A DNA stretch of 64,000 nt from Pseudomonas sp. ML96 (GCF_000761545.1 NZ_JPMY01000009.1:149231-213230), one strand, 5' to 3'; numbered from the stretch's first letter, positions 34,342 through 44,492 are shown. Program-made: numbers and translations. Notes: generated by a model from the letters alone, not told the origin.

Positions 34342-36987
34342 ATGCAAGACCTCGATCCCGTCGAAACCCAGGAGTGGCTGGAAGCCCTCGAATCCGTTCT
34401 CGACAAAGAAGGTGAAGACCGCGCCCACTACCTGCTGACCCGCATGGGCGAACTGGCGACCCGCAGCGGCACCCAGCTGCCGTACGCGATCACCACGCCT
34501 TATCGCAACAGCATTCCGGTCGGCCACGAGGCTCGCATGCCGGGCGACCTGTTCATGGAGCGCCGCATCCGCTCGCTGGTGCGCTGGAACGCGCTGGCCA
34601 TGGTGATGCGCACCAATCTGCAGGACCCGGACCTGGGCGGTCACATCTCCAGCTTCGCTTCCTCGGCGACCCTGTACGACATCGGCTTCAACTACTTCTT
34701 CCAGGCCCCGACCGAAGAACACGGCGGCGACCTGATCTTCTATCAGGGCCACGCCAGCCCTGGCATCTACGCCCGCGCCTTCCTCGAGGGTCGCATCAGC
34801 GAAGATCAGATGAACAACTTCCGTCGCGAAGTCGACGGCAAGGGCCTGTCCTCCTACCCGCACCCGTGGCTGATGCCGGACTTCTGGCAGTTCCCCACCG
34901 TGTCCATGGGTCTGGGCCCGATCCAGGCGATCTACCAGGCGCGCTTCATGAAGTACCTGGAAAGCCGCGGCTACATTCCCGCCGGCAAGCAGAAGGTCTG
35001 GTGCTTCATGGGCGACGGCGAGTGCGACGAGCCGGAATCCCTGGGCGCCATCTCCCTGGCCGGCCGCGAGAAGCTGGACAACCTGATCTTCGTGATCAAC
35101 TGCAACCTGCAACGCCTGGACGGCCCGGTACGCGGCAACGGCAAGATCATCCAGGAACTGGAAGGCGTGTTCCGTGGCGCCGAGTGGAACGTCAACAAGG
35201 TGGTCTGGGGCCGCTTCTGGGACCCGCTGCTGGCCAAGGACACCGACGGCCTGCTGCAGCGCCGCATGGACGAAGTGATCGACGGCGAGTACCAGAACTA
35301 CAAGGCCAAGGACGGGGCCTACGTGCGTGAGCACTTCTTCAACAGCCCCGAGCTGAAGGAGATGGTCAAGGACCTCTCCGACCAGGAGATCTGGAACCTC
35401 AACCGCGGCGGCCACGACCCCTACAAGATGTATGCGGCCTACCACCAGGCGGTCAACCACAAGGGCCAGCCGACCGTGGTCCTGGCCAAGACCATCAAGG
35501 GCTACGGCACCGGTGCTGGCGAGGCGAAGAACACCGCGCACAACACCAAGAAAGTCGATATCGACAGCCTGAAGAAATTCCGCGACCGCTTCGACATCCC
35601 GGTCAAGGACGACGAGCTGGAGAACCTGCCGTTCGTGCAGGCCGAGCCGGGCAGCCCGGAGTACAAATACCTGCACGAGCGTCGCGCCGCCCTCGGTGGT
35701 TTCGTGCCGCAACGCCGCGCGCAGAGCTTCAGCATTCCGACCCCGCCGCTGGAAACCCTCAAGGCCATCCTCGACGGCACCGGCGACCGCGACATCTCTA
35801 CCACCATGGCCTTCGTGCGCATCCTCTCGCAGCTGGTCAAGGACAAGGACCTGGGCGCGCGCATCGTGCCCATCGTGCCGGACGAGGCGCGTACCTTCGG
35901 CATGGAAGGCATGTTCCGCCAGCTCGGCATCTACTCCTCGGTCGGCCAGCTCTACGAGCCGGTGGATAAGGACCAGGTGATGTTCTACCGCGAGGACAAG
36001 AAGGGCCAGATCCTCGAGGAAGGCATCAACGAGGCCGGCGCCATGTCCAGCTGGATCGCCGCCGGTACCTCGTACTCCACACACAACCAGCCGATGCTGC
36101 CGTTCTACATCTTCTACTCGATGTTCGGCTTCCAGCGTATCGGCGACCTGGCCTGGGCCGCCGGCGACAGCCGTGCCCGTGGCTTCCTGATCGGCGGCAC
36201 CGCCGGCCGCACCACGCTGAACGGCGAAGGCCTACAGCACGAGGACGGCCACAGCCACATCATGGCCGCGACCATCCCCAACTGCCGCACCTACGATCCG
36301 ACCTACGGCTACGAGCTGGCGGTGATCATCCGTCACGGCATCAAGGAGATGATCGAGCAGCAGCAGAACGTCTTCTACTACATCACCGTGATGAACGAGT
36401 CCTACCAGCAACCGGCCCTGCCGGCCGGTACCGAGGACGGCATCATCAAGGGCATGTACCTGCTCGAAGAGGACAAGAAGGAAGCCGCACACCACGTGCA
36501 GCTGCTGGGTTCGGGCACCATCCTGCGCGAAGTGCGCGAGGCGGCGAAGATCCTGCGTGACGAGTTCAACATCGGCTCGGACGTGTGGAGCGTCACCAGC
36601 TTCAACGAACTGCGCCGCGACGGCCTGGCCGTGGAGCGCTGGAACCGTCTGCACCCGGGGCAGAAGCCCAAGCAGGCGTTCATCCAGGAATGCCTGGGCG
36701 GGCGCAAAGGCCCGGTGGTCGCCTCGACCGACTACATGAAGCTGTTCGCCGAGCAGGTGCGCCAGTGGGTGCCCAGCAAGGAATACAAGGTGCTCGGTAC
36801 TGACGGCTTCGGCCGCAGCGACACCCGCAAGAAACTGCGCCACTTCTTCGAGGTGGACCGTTACTGGGTGGTCCTGGCTGCGCTGGAAGCGCTGGTCGAC
36901 CGTGGCGAGATCGAAGCCAAGGTGCTGGCCGACGCCATCGCCAAGTTCGGCATCGACCCTGAAAAAGCCAACCCCCTGGACTGCTGA
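34342..36987 (+). CDS. aceE: Pyruvate dehydrogenase E1 component AceE
   Basis: An 881-residue homodimeric-type E1 that decarboxylates pyruvate with thiamine diphosphate and passes the acetyl group to AceF. The ThDP motif is G224-D-G-E ... N-C-N (FMGDGECDEPES, VINCNLQ). I chose the ATG at 34342 (MQDLDPVETQEW), with GGAG just upstream; an ATG at 34330 also exists. The open frame continues into the operator region but that part is not conserved. aceF starts 11 bases after its stop. Confidence 0.97.
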   Translation: MQDLDPVETQEWLEALESVLDKEGEDRAHYLLTRMGELATRSGTQLPYAITTPYRNSIPVGHEARMPGDLFMERRIRSLVRWNALAMVMRTNLQDPDLGGHISSFASSATLYDIGFNYFFQAPTEEHGGDLIFYQGHASPGIYARAFLEGRISEDQMNNFRREVDGKGLSSYPHPWLMPDFWQFPTVSMGLGPIQAIYQARFMKYLESRGYIPAGKQKVWCFMGDGECDEPESLGAISLAGREKLDNLIFVINCNLQRLDGPVRGNGKIIQELEGVFRGAEWNVNKVVWGRFWDPLLAKDTDGLLQRRMDEVIDGEYQNYKAKDGAYVREHFFNSPELKEMVKDLSDQEIWNLNRGGHDPYKMYAAYHQAVNHKGQPTVVLAKTIKGYGTGAGEAKNTAHNTKKVDIDSLKKFRDRFDIPVKDDELENLPFVQAEPGSPEYKYLHERRAALGGFVPQRRAQSFSIPTPPLETLKAILDGTGDRDISTTMAFVRILSQLVKDKDLGARIVPIVPDEARTFGMEGMFRQLGIYSSVGQLYEPVDKDQVMFYREDKKGQILEEGINEAGAMSSWIAAGTSYSTHNQPMLPFYIFYSMFGFQRIGDLAWAAGDSRARGFLIGGTAGRTTLNGEGLQHEDGHSHIMAATIPNCRTYDPTYGYELAVIIRHGIKEMIEQQQNVFYYITVMNESYQQPALPAGTEDGIIKGMYLLEEDKKEAAHHVQLLGSGTILREVREAAKILRDEFNIGSDVWSVTSFNELRRDGLAVERWNRLHPGQKPKQAFIQECLGGRKGPVVASTDYMKLFAEQVRQWVPSKEYKVLGTDGFGRSDTRKKLRHFFEVDRYWVVLAALEALVDRGEIEAKVLADAIAKFGIDPEKANPLDC

Positions 36988-36998
36988 GGAGACGCACT

Positions 36999-38663
36999 GT
37001 GAGCGAGTTGATTCGCGTACCCGATATCGGCGGCGAAGGTGAAGTGATCGAGCTGCTGGTCAAGGTCGGTGATCGCATCGAAGCCGACCAGAGCGTGCTG
37101 ACCCTGGAATCCGACAAGGCCTCCATGGAGGTCCCCTCGCCCAAGGCCGGGGTGATCAAGAGCCTGAAAGTCAAGCTGGGCGACAAGCTGAAGACCGGCG
37201 ACGAACTGCTGGAGCTGGAGGTCGAGGGCGCCGCCCCGGCCGCAGAACCCGCAGCCGCCCCGGCTGCCGCCGAAGCGCCCAAGGCCGCCGAACCGGCCCC
37301 TGCGCCTGCTGCAGCCCCTGCAGCGGCTCCGGCCGCCGCCAGCGTGCAGGACGTGCATGTGCCGGACATCGGCACCAGCGGCAAGGTCAAGGTCATCGAA
37401 GTCATGGTCAAGGCCGGCGACAGCATCGAGGCTGATCAATCGCTGATCACCCTGGAGTCGGACAAGGCCAGCATGGAGATCCCCTCGCCGGCCGCCGGCG
37501 TGGTCGAGGAAGTGCTGGTCAAGCTGGACGCCGAAGTCGGCACCGGCGACCTGATCCTAAAACTCAAGGTCGCTGGCGCAGCACCCGCTGCCGCTCCGGC
37601 ACCTGCCGCCGCAGCTCCCGCCCCGGCAGCCGCTGCGTCCGTGCACAGCACCCCGCCGGGCGCCGCCCCTGCGGTGGCCGCCGAGGTTGGCGCCATCGCC
37701 GCGCTGTCCGCCGCAGCTGCAGCGGTCGCCGCGCCGGTGCGTGATGGCAGCAAGGTCCACGCCGGTCCTGCCGTGCGCATGACCGCCCGCGAGTTCGGCG
37801 TCGACCTGGCCGCCGTGCCGGGCACCGGCCCGAAGGGCCGCATCCTCAAGGAAGACGTGCAGAACTACGTCAAGGCCATGCTGCAACAGGCCAAGAACGC
37901 TCCCGCCGCTGGCGCGACCGGCGGCGCCGGCATCCCGCCGGTCCCGGCCGTGGACTTCAGCAAGTTCGGCGAAGTGGAAGAAGTGGCGATGACCCGCCTG
38001 ATGCAGGTCGGCGCCGCCAACCTGCACCGCAGCTGGCTCAACGTACCGCACGTGACCCAGTTCGACAGCGCCGACATCACCGAGCTGGAGGCCTTCCGCG
38101 TGGCGCAGAAGGCGGTGGCGGAGAAGGCCGGCGTCAAGCTGACCGTGCTGCCGCTGCTGCTCAAGGCCTGTGCCCACCTGCTCAAGGAGCTGCCGGACTT
38201 CAACAGTTCGCTGGCGCCGAGCGGCAAGGCGCTGATCCGCAAGAAGTACGTGCACATCGGCTTCGCCGTCGATACCCCGGATGGCCTGCTGGTCCCGGTG
38301 ATCCGCGACGTCGACCAGAAGAGCCTGCTGCAACTGGCCGCCGAGGCCGCCGAACTGGCGGAGAAGGCGCGCACCAAGAAGCTCTCGGCCGACGCCATGC
38401 AGGGCGCCTGCTTCACCATCTCCAGCCTCGGCCACATTGGCGGTACCGGCTTCACGCCGATCGTCAACGCGCCGGAAGTGGCGATCCTCGGCGTGTCCAA
38501 GGCGACCATGCAGCCGGTGTGGGATGGCAAGGCGTTCCAGCCCAAGCTGATGCTGCCGCTATCGCTGTCCTACGACCACCGGGTGATCAACGGCGCTGCC
38601 GCCGCGCGCTTCACCAAGCGCCTGGGCGACGTGCTGGCGGATATCCGCACCCTGCTGCTGTAA
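36999..38663 (+). CDS. aceF: Pyruvate dehydrogenase E2 (dihydrolipoyl acetyltransferase) AceF
   Basis: A 554-residue core subunit of the complex. It has two lipoyl domains with lysines at about K40 and K156 (both in ESDKASME), Ala/Pro-rich flexible linkers, a peripheral-subunit-binding domain (about 250-290, VRMTAREFGVDLAAVPGTG) and a catalytic domain with the active-site motif Y-D-H527-R-V-I-N-G. GTG start. Two lipoyl domains is what I remember for Pseudomonas; E. coli has three. Followed by a terminator. Confidence 0.97.
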   Translation: MSELIRVPDIGGEGEVIELLVKVGDRIEADQSVLTLESDKASMEVPSPKAGVIKSLKVKLGDKLKTGDELLELEVEGAAPAAEPAAAPAAAEAPKAAEPAPAPAAAPAAAPAAASVQDVHVPDIGTSGKVKVIEVMVKAGDSIEADQSLITLESDKASMEIPSPAAGVVEEVLVKLDAEVGTGDLILKLKVAGAAPAAAPAPAAAAPAPAAAASVHSTPPGAAPAVAAEVGAIAALSAAAAAVAAPVRDGSKVHAGPAVRMTAREFGVDLAAVPGTGPKGRILKEDVQNYVKAMLQQAKNAPAAGATGGAGIPPVPAVDFSKFGEVEEVAMTRLMQVGAANLHRSWLNVPHVTQFDSADITELEAFRVAQKAVAEKAGVKLTVLPLLLKACAHLLKELPDFNSSLAPSGKALIRKKYVHIGFAVDTPDGLLVPVIRDVDQKSLLQLAAEAAELAEKARTKKLSADAMQGACFTISSLGHIGGTGFTPIVNAPEVAILGVSKATMQPVWDGKAFQPKLMLPLSLSYDHRVINGAAAARFTKRLGDVLADIRTLLL

Positions 38664-38705
38664 CGCATCACGCTGTGCTTTGAGGCATCGACGCCTCACT
38701 CCTCG

Positions 38706-38732
38706 GCCCCGCCAATCTGGCGGGGCTTTTTT
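38706..38732 (+). terminator. Intrinsic terminator of aceEF
   Basis: Perfect 8-bp stem GCCCCGCC / GGCGGGGC with an AATCT loop, followed by six Ts. Confidence 0.93.
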
Positions 38733-38752
38733 ATGCGCTGGGATCGGCGATT

Positions 38753-38786
38753 ACTGACTTTCAGTCAAATGTATTTGCCAGATACA
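38753..38786. promoter_or_regulatory. Inverted repeats upstream of the MFS gene
   Basis: Two palindromes lie about 90-120 bases before the MFS start: ACTGA-CTT-TCAGT (38753-38765) and TGTAT-N7-ATACA (38770-38786). The second has LysR/TetR-like geometry. They are candidate regulator sites; no regulator gene is adjacent. Confidence 0.4.
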
Positions 38787-38871
38787 CGGCTTAATCAGCA
38801 AAGATCAAAGCGACACACTGCGCGCCATAGAAAAACCGCAACCACGTCCACTTAACCAGAGGAGAGGCGCC

Positions 38872-40041
38872 GTGAAGTCTTCAGCCGCTTTGTTTGCCCT
38901 GGCCATTGGCGCCTTCGCCATCGGCACCACCGAATTCACTCCCATGGGCCTGCTCCCGGTGATCGCCGACGGCATGCAGGTCGACATCCCCAGCGCCGGC
39001 ATGCTGATTTCCGCCTACGCCATCGGCGTGACGGTCGGCGCGCCGATCATGACCCTGCTGTTCAGCCGCTTCGGCAAGCGCTCGGCGCTGATCGCGCTGA
39101 TGCTCATCTTCACCCTCGGCAACCTGCTCTCGGCCCTCGCCCCGAGCTACACCACCCTGCTGCTGTCGCGCCTGGTCACCAGCCTCAACCACGGTGCGTT
39201 CTTCGGCATCGGCGCCGTGGTGGCAGCCAGCGTGGTGCCGCGTGACAAGCAGGCCAGTGCAATCGCCACCATGTTCATGGGCCTGACCCTGGCCAATATC
39301 GGCGGCGTGCCCGCGGCGACCTGGCTCGGCCAGCAGGTGGGCTGGCGCCTGGCCTTCGGCGGCACCGCCGTGCTCGGCCTGGTCACCATAGCCGCGCTGT
39401 GGCTGGCACTGCCCAAGGGCGAGCCGGGTACCCGGCCGAACGTGCGCCGCGAGCTGAAGGTGCTGACCAGCCCCGAAGTGCTGCTGGCCATGGGCACCAC
39501 CGTGCTCGGCGCCAGCGCGATGTTCGCCCTGTACACCTACGTGGCGCCGGTACTGGCCGACCTCACCCAGGCCAGCCCGAGCTTCGTCGCCTTCGCCCTG
39601 GTCCTGATCGGCATCGGTTTCACCCTGGGCAACAGTCTGGGCGGGCGTCTGGCCGACTGGTCGCTGGAAGGCGCGACCAAGCTGATGCTCGCCGCCCTGG
39701 CGCTGATCATGCTGGCCCTGCCGCTGCTGATGAGCAGCCACATCGGCGCCGCCATCGGCCTGGTGCTGTGGGGCGCGGCCGCCTTCGGCATCGTGCCGCC
39801 GGTACAGATGCGCGTGATGCAGGCCGCGGCCCAGGCACCGGGCCTGGCCTCGTCGGTCAATGTCGGCGCGTTCAACCTGGGTAACGCCGTGGGCGCGGCC
39901 CTGGGCGGCGCGGCCATCAGCCAGGGCCTGGGCTATGCGGCGGTACCCTGGGTTGGCGCGGCGCTGGCCCTGGGCGGCCTGGGCCTGGTGTGGCTGGGCA
40001 AATCGCGCGATCCGGCCACGCTGACCTCCGCCGCCAGCTGA
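38872..40041 (+). CDS. MFS exporter of the DHA1 (AraJ/YdhP-like) family
   Basis: A 389-residue transporter with 12 hydrophobic helices. The N-terminal segment FAIGTTEFTPMGLLPVIA is characteristic of the sugar-efflux/chloramphenicol-efflux DHA1 subfamily. GTG start at 38872 with GGAGAGG upstream. It stands alone between aceF and a small secreted-protein gene. I do not recall it at this place in PAO1, so it may be an insertion. Substrate unknown. Confidence 0.85.
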   Translation: MKSSAALFALAIGAFAIGTTEFTPMGLLPVIADGMQVDIPSAGMLISAYAIGVTVGAPIMTLLFSRFGKRSALIALMLIFTLGNLLSALAPSYTTLLLSRLVTSLNHGAFFGIGAVVAASVVPRDKQASAIATMFMGLTLANIGGVPAATWLGQQVGWRLAFGGTAVLGLVTIAALWLALPKGEPGTRPNVRRELKVLTSPEVLLAMGTTVLGASAMFALYTYVAPVLADLTQASPSFVAFALVLIGIGFTLGNSLGGRLADWSLEGATKLMLAALALIMLALPLLMSSHIGAAIGLVLWGAAAFGIVPPVQMRVMQAAAQAPGLASSVNVGAFNLGNAVGAALGGAAISQGLGYAAVPWVGAALALGGLGLVWLGKSRDPATLTSAAS

Positions 40042-40066
40042 GCACGACTTTTCCAAGCCATAACGA

Positions 40067-40092
40067 AAGAGCCCCGCCGAAGCGGGGCTCTT
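40067..40092. terminator. Bidirectional terminator after the MFS gene
   Basis: Eleven-bp perfect stem AAGAGCCCCGC / GCGGGGCTCTT with a CGAA loop, placed between convergent genes. The T-run is short. Confidence 0.8.
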
Positions 40093-40107
40093 GCATGAAC
40101 AGACTGA

Positions 40108-40638
40108 TCAGTTCTTCTGCAGGTTGCGAATCAGGAAGCTGATCGCCTTGGCCAGGTCGGCTGCGCCCTGGTGGTCGCGCAGAACGGTGATCCACGGGCT
40201 GCCGTCGGCCGGATTGCTCAGCACGCAGGTGATGCCACTGGTCGGGCACTCGTAGCGGATATAGGGATCGAGGCCGAACACCGACAGGCGCTGGTTGCTC
40301 ACCGCCAGGTTGTTGCTCTGCTCCTGACGGGTCTCCTGCCGCACCAGCAACTCGCCGGGGGCGGCGATGCTCAGCTGGTAGCGCAGGTCGCTGCGCTGCG
40401 CCGGCGCCTTGCCCAGCTGGTAGCCGGCGCGCAGGGCATAGGTGTCGAGCAGCGCGTTGCTGTGCGCCAGCAGCGCCTTGCGCTCGTCCTTGGTCATATA
40501 CAGTCGCTTGAGCTCGGCCAGATAACGCGCCTGCTCCTCCCCGCCCAGCTGGGCCTCACTGGCCTGCACCTGGGCTCCGGTGCCCAGGCTCAGCATCAGC
40601 AATAACCCGCTCAGTCTTCTTGTCAGTCCCAGCCGCAT
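40108..40638 (-). CDS. Small secreted or periplasmic protein of unknown function
   Basis: A 176-residue protein with a clear signal peptide (RRLSGLLLMLSLGTGAQVQA, cleavage near residue 26). The mature part has two cysteines (ECPTSGITC) that may form a disulfide. It ends ADLAKAISFLIRNLQKN. I chose the ATG at 40638, with AAGGG upstream, because the signal peptide begins there. It is divergent from dipA. I do not recognise a domain. Confidence 0.8.
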   Translation of the reverse strand: MRLGLTRRLSGLLLMLSLGTGAQVQASEAQLGGEEQARYLAELKRLYMTKDERKALLAHSNALLDTYALRAGYQLGKAPAQRSDLRYQLSIAAPGELLVRQETRQEQSNNLAVSNQRLSVFGLDPYIRYECPTSGITCVLSNPADGSPWITVLRDHQGAADLAKAISFLIRNLQKN

Positions 40639-40762
40639 GATGCACCCTTGCCGAACTTGGTTGATGTAACAAACCTGTGAACCCGTCCGCGAACCGATGA
40701 ACCGGCGCGCCAGGGGTTCCAAGCCTGCCCTGAAGCGGCAGCATAAGGAAGCCAGTCGTTCG

Positions 40763-43456
40763 ATGAAAAGCCATCCCGATGCCGCCAGCCGTTCGGCGGT
40801 CGAGGTTGTGACGCAGTTGCCTGTGCCGTCACGCCTGGGCATGTTGCGCTTCGAACGAATCAACGAACCCAGCTGGACCCTGCTGTTCCTCGACCCCGCC
40901 TGTGAACGCCAGCTCGGCGTCAGCGCCGGCGAACTCTGCGCCCTGCTCGATTCGCCCTACGCCAGCCTGATGGAGCCCGAGGCGCGCTACCGCCTGCACG
41001 ACGAGATCCAGCAGCAGCTGGCCAGCTCGCAGCACTACTCGGTGCGCTACCGCCTGCATACGCCCAACGGCGCCCTGCACCTGCTGGAGGTAGGCGAGAA
41101 CTTCCAGCAGCGCGGGCGCTTCCTGCTGCGCGGCTACCTGCTGGTCACCGTCGAAGCCGGTGAAAGCCTGGCCGAGCAGCGCCAGCAGGAGCTCGAAGAA
41201 CAGAACCAGAAACTGCAGACCTCGCTGGAGCTGTACCAGCATTCCCAGGAAGAACACCTGCAGCACCTGATCCGTTCGCGCGCCCAGCAGAGCCTGATCG
41301 TGCGCCTGGCGCGGCATCGCTACAGCGCGCTGGACCCGCTCAAGGAAGCCGCCGAGCTGATCACCCAAGCCGCCTGCGAGACCTACGACGTGGCCCGCGC
41401 CAGCGTCTGGCACCTGATCGGCGACCAGCTGGAGCCGGTGGCCCTGTACCGCCGCGACATCGACCGCCACGAAATGCCGGCGGCCATCGACGCCAGCCTG
41501 TTCCCGCGCTACCTGGAGGCGCTGCACAGCGGCCGCGCCATTGACGCGCACAACGCCCAGCGCGACCCGCGCACCAATGAACTGGCCCGCGGCTACCTCA
41601 AGCCGCTGGGCATCAGCGCCATGCTCGACGCCACCATCCGCCTCGGCGGCGAAGTGGTCGGCGTGCTGTGCCTGGAGCACATCGGCCCGGCGCGCACCTG
41701 GCAGGCCGACGAGATTGCCTTCGCCGGCGAGCTGGCCGACCAGTTCGCCCAGGTCATGAGCAACCAGCAGCGGCGCGACGCCACCAGCGCACTGTTCCTC
41801 TTCCAGCGCGCCGTGGAGCAGAGCGTCAGCGCCTTCCTGCTGTTCGACCGCGACGGCCTGGTGCAGTACGTCAACCCGAGCTTCACCTCGATCACCCAGT
41901 ACGGTGCCGAGGAAGTGCAGGGCCGGCGCATCTCCCAGCTGCCGGCACTGGAGAACCTCGGTGACCTGCTGTTCGACCCGCAGTCCGGGCTGGCCGAGCG
42001 CAACAGCTGGCAGGGCGAATTCCGCAGCCGGCGCAAGAATCTCGAGCCCTACTGGGGCCAGCTGTCGATCTCCAAGGTCTACAACGACGACGGCGACCTG
42101 ACCCACTACATCGGCATCTACGAAGACATCACCGAGAGCAAGCTGGCCCAGCAGCGCATCGAGCGCCTGGCCTACAGCGACAACCTCACCGGCCTTGGTA
42201 ACCGCCCGCACTTCATCCGCTGCCTGGAAGAACGTTTCGCCCGCGGCGATGGCCAGGCCTTCGGCCTGCTGCTGGTGGACATCGACAACTTCAAGCGGAT
42301 CAACGACAGCCTCGGCCACCAGACCGGCGACAAGCTGCTGGCCAACCTGGCCCGTCGCCTGCGCAACAGCCTGGGCAAGAACACTAGCCTGGCGCGCTTC
42401 GCCAGCAACGAATTCGCCGTGCTGCTCGATGGCGCCGACCAGGCCGCCACCCTGCAGCGCGCCCAGGAGCTGCTGGCGACCCTGGACAAGCCGCTGTTCG
42501 TCGACAACCAGCTGATCAGCGTCACCGGCTCGGTCGGCATGGCCTGCGCGCCGGTGCACGGCGACGACCCACATGTACTGATGAAGCATGCCGGCCTGGC
42601 CCTGCACAAGGCCAAGGCCAACGGCAAACACCAGGTACAGATCTTCACCGAGGCGCTCAACGCCGAGGCCAGCTACAAACTGTTCGTCGAGAACAACCTG
42701 CGCCGCGCGCTGACCCAGAACGAGCTGGAGGTCTACTACCAGCCCAAGCTGTGCCTGAAGAGCGGCCAACTGGTCGGCCTCGAGGCGCTGCTGCGCTGGC
42801 AGCACCCGGACAAGGGCATGATCAGCCCGGAACAGTTCATCAGCGTGGCCGAAGACACCGGGCTGATCATCCCCATCGGCAAGTGGGTAGTGCGCCAGGC
42901 CTGCCGCGCCAGCCTGGAGTTGGCCGCCCTCGGCCTGGGCCAGGTGCAGGTGGCGATCAACCTGTCGGCCAAGCAGTTCACCGACCCCGACCTGGTCGGC
43001 TCGATCGCCGCCATCCTCGAAGAGGAAGGCCTGCCCGCCCAGCTGCTGGAAGTCGAGCTGACCGAGAGCCTGCTGCTGGAAGGCAACGACGCCACCCGCC
43101 AGCAGGTAGCGCGCCTCAAGGCCCTGGGCCTGACCCTGGCGATGGACGACTTCGGTACCGGCTACTCGTCTCTGAGCTACCTGAAGAAATTCCCGATCGA
43201 CGTGATCAAGATCGACCGCAGTTTCATCAAGGACATCCCGGAGAACGAGGACGACATGGAGATCACCTCGGCGGTGATCGCCATGGCCCACAACCTCAAG
43301 CTCAAGGTGGTCGCCGAGGGTATCGAGACCGCCGCCCAACTCGGTTTCCTGCGGCGCCAGCAGTGCGACGTCGGCCAGGGCTACCTGTTCGACCGGCCGA
43401 TTCCCGGCCGCGACCTGGTCGACAGCCTGCGCCGCTATCCCTGCCGCGGCGCCTGA
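40763..43456 (+). CDS. dipA: DipA, c-di-GMP phosphodiesterase (PAS-GAF-PAS-GGDEF-EAL)
   Basis: An 897-residue cytoplasmic protein: N-terminal PAS-like region (about 25-130), coiled coil (about 135-175), GAF (about 195-340), PAS (about 347-470), GGDEF (about 475-630) and EAL (about 645-895). The GGDEF signature is degenerate (ASNEF at 547-551). The EAL signature is intact (E-A-L at 674-676), as is DDFGTGYSS, so it should hydrolyse c-di-GMP. In P. aeruginosa DipA promotes biofilm dispersal. I chose the ATG at 40763 (MKSHPDAASR), matching the remembered N-terminus; upstream in-frame sequence is Arg-rich and unlikely. Confidence 0.93.
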   Translation: MKSHPDAASRSAVEVVTQLPVPSRLGMLRFERINEPSWTLLFLDPACERQLGVSAGELCALLDSPYASLMEPEARYRLHDEIQQQLASSQHYSVRYRLHTPNGALHLLEVGENFQQRGRFLLRGYLLVTVEAGESLAEQRQQELEEQNQKLQTSLELYQHSQEEHLQHLIRSRAQQSLIVRLARHRYSALDPLKEAAELITQAACETYDVARASVWHLIGDQLEPVALYRRDIDRHEMPAAIDASLFPRYLEALHSGRAIDAHNAQRDPRTNELARGYLKPLGISAMLDATIRLGGEVVGVLCLEHIGPARTWQADEIAFAGELADQFAQVMSNQQRRDATSALFLFQRAVEQSVSAFLLFDRDGLVQYVNPSFTSITQYGAEEVQGRRISQLPALENLGDLLFDPQSGLAERNSWQGEFRSRRKNLEPYWGQLSISKVYNDDGDLTHYIGIYEDITESKLAQQRIERLAYSDNLTGLGNRPHFIRCLEERFARGDGQAFGLLLVDIDNFKRINDSLGHQTGDKLLANLARRLRNSLGKNTSLARFASNEFAVLLDGADQAATLQRAQELLATLDKPLFVDNQLISVTGSVGMACAPVHGDDPHVLMKHAGLALHKAKANGKHQVQIFTEALNAEASYKLFVENNLRRALTQNELEVYYQPKLCLKSGQLVGLEALLRWQHPDKGMISPEQFISVAEDTGLIIPIGKWVVRQACRASLELAALGLGQVQVAINLSAKQFTDPDLVGSIAAILEEEGLPAQLLEVELTESLLLEGNDATRQQVARLKALGLTLAMDDFGTGYSSLSYLKKFPIDVIKIDRSFIKDIPENEDDMEITSAVIAMAHNLKLKVVAEGIETAAQLGFLRRQQCDVGQGYLFDRPIPGRDLVDSLRRYPCRGA

Positions 43457-43581
43457 GCCAGGCCGACCAACGGCAGGCCAGCGCTGTAATGCCCCGAGAC
43501 CCTGCGGGTCTATGCAACGGCTGCAACCGCCCGCCCGCGGAGTAAGCTATCCCCCATTCCTCATCGCACAGGAACAGCATC

Positions 43582-44229
43582 ATGGTTCTGCGTTCGCAAA
43601 TCCTCGCCCACAAGCTCGAACTGCCCAGCGCCGAGCAGGCCCTGCCGGGCCGCGCCGAGCCCCTGGCGGTCCCCGCAGCCCATTACGTCAACGGCAACCC
43701 GCTCAAGGCACCCTTCCCCGCCGGCCTGCAGCAGGCGGTGTTCGCCCTTGGCTGCTTCTGGGGTGCCGAGCGGCGCTTCTGGCAACAGCCAGGCGTGTGG
43801 AGCACCGCGGTCGGCTATGCCGGCGGCCATACGCCGAACCCGACCTACGAGGAAGTCTGCTCCGGCCTGACCGGGCATACCGAGGTGGTGCTGGTGGTGT
43901 TCGATCCGCAGCAGACCAGCTATCAGCAGCTGCTCAAGGTGTTCTGGGAGGCGCACAACCCGACCCAGGGCATGCGCCAGGGCAACGACATCGGCACCCA
44001 GTACCGTTCGGCCATCTACTGCTTCGACGCCGCCCAGCGCGCCGCCGCCGAGGCCAGCCAGGCGCAATTCCAGGCCGAGCTGGAGAAGGCCGGCCTGGGC
44101 GCCATCACCACCGAAGTCGACGACGCGCCACCCTTCTACTACGCCGAGGCCTACCACCAGCAGTACCTGGCGAAGAACCCCGGCGGTTACTGCGGCCTGG
44201 GCGGCACCGGCGTGTGCCTGCCAGGCTGA
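43582..44229 (+). CDS. msrA: Peptide methionine-S-sulfoxide reductase MsrA
   Basis: A 215-residue enzyme that repairs oxidised methionine. The catalytic cysteine is C58 in the motif GCFWGAE. The C-terminal tail [17 protein letters not shown] carries the resolving cysteines. Length fits the longer gamma-proteobacterial type. Its upstream spacer holds a small AGACCC-TGC-GGGTCT hairpin (43497-43511). Confidence 0.96.
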   Translation: MVLRSQILAHKLELPSAEQALPGRAEPLAVPAAHYVNGNPLKAPFPAGLQQAVFALGCFWGAERRFWQQPGVWSTAVGYAGGHTPNPTYEEVCSGLTGHTEVVLVVFDPQQTSYQQLLKVFWEAHNPTQGMRQGNDIGTQYRSAIYCFDAAQRAAAEASQAQFQAELEKAGLGAITTEVDDAPPFYYAEAYHQQYLAKNPGGYCGLGGTGVCLPG

Positions 44230-44291
44230 GGGGAACCTCTGCGACCTGCGTGGGGTCGACCCGATAGGTCGCCCCTTTCGGAGAAAACCGC

Positions 44292-44489
44292 ATGGAACTG
44301 AGCAATATCGCCAGCGCCGTCTCCAACGCCAACGCCACCCAGGCGGCGGCGCAGGCTTCGCTGCTGATCCTGAGCAAGACCCTGGATCTGCAGGCCGAGA
44401 GCGCCATCGGCCTGATCCAGGCGATCCCGCAGGTCACCCCGCCGAGCAATCCGCCCAACCTGGGCAATTCCATCGACGTGATGGCCTGA
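44292..44489 (+). CDS. Small YjfB-like putative motility protein
   Basis: A 65-residue Ala/Gln-rich helical protein. The pattern VSNANATQAAAQASLLILSKTLDLQ resembles the YjfB family of small proteins annotated as putative motility proteins. The start is preceded by GGAGAAAACCGC. The stop is three bases from the convergent oxidoreductase stop. Function not established. Confidence 0.7.
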   Translation: MELSNIASAVSNANATQAAAQASLLILSKTLDLQAESAIGLIQAIPQVTPPSNPPNLGNSIDVMA

Positions 44490-44492
44490 GCG

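Noticed and set aside
40829..43339. Long minus-strand open frame opposite dipA
   Set aside because: It mirrors the dipA reading frame and has Gln/Val/Gly-rich composition without domains.
43497..43511. AGACCC-TGC-GGGTCT hairpin between dipA and msrA as a terminator
   Set aside because: Short six-bp stem without a T-tract. It could be one, but support is too weak to list separately.
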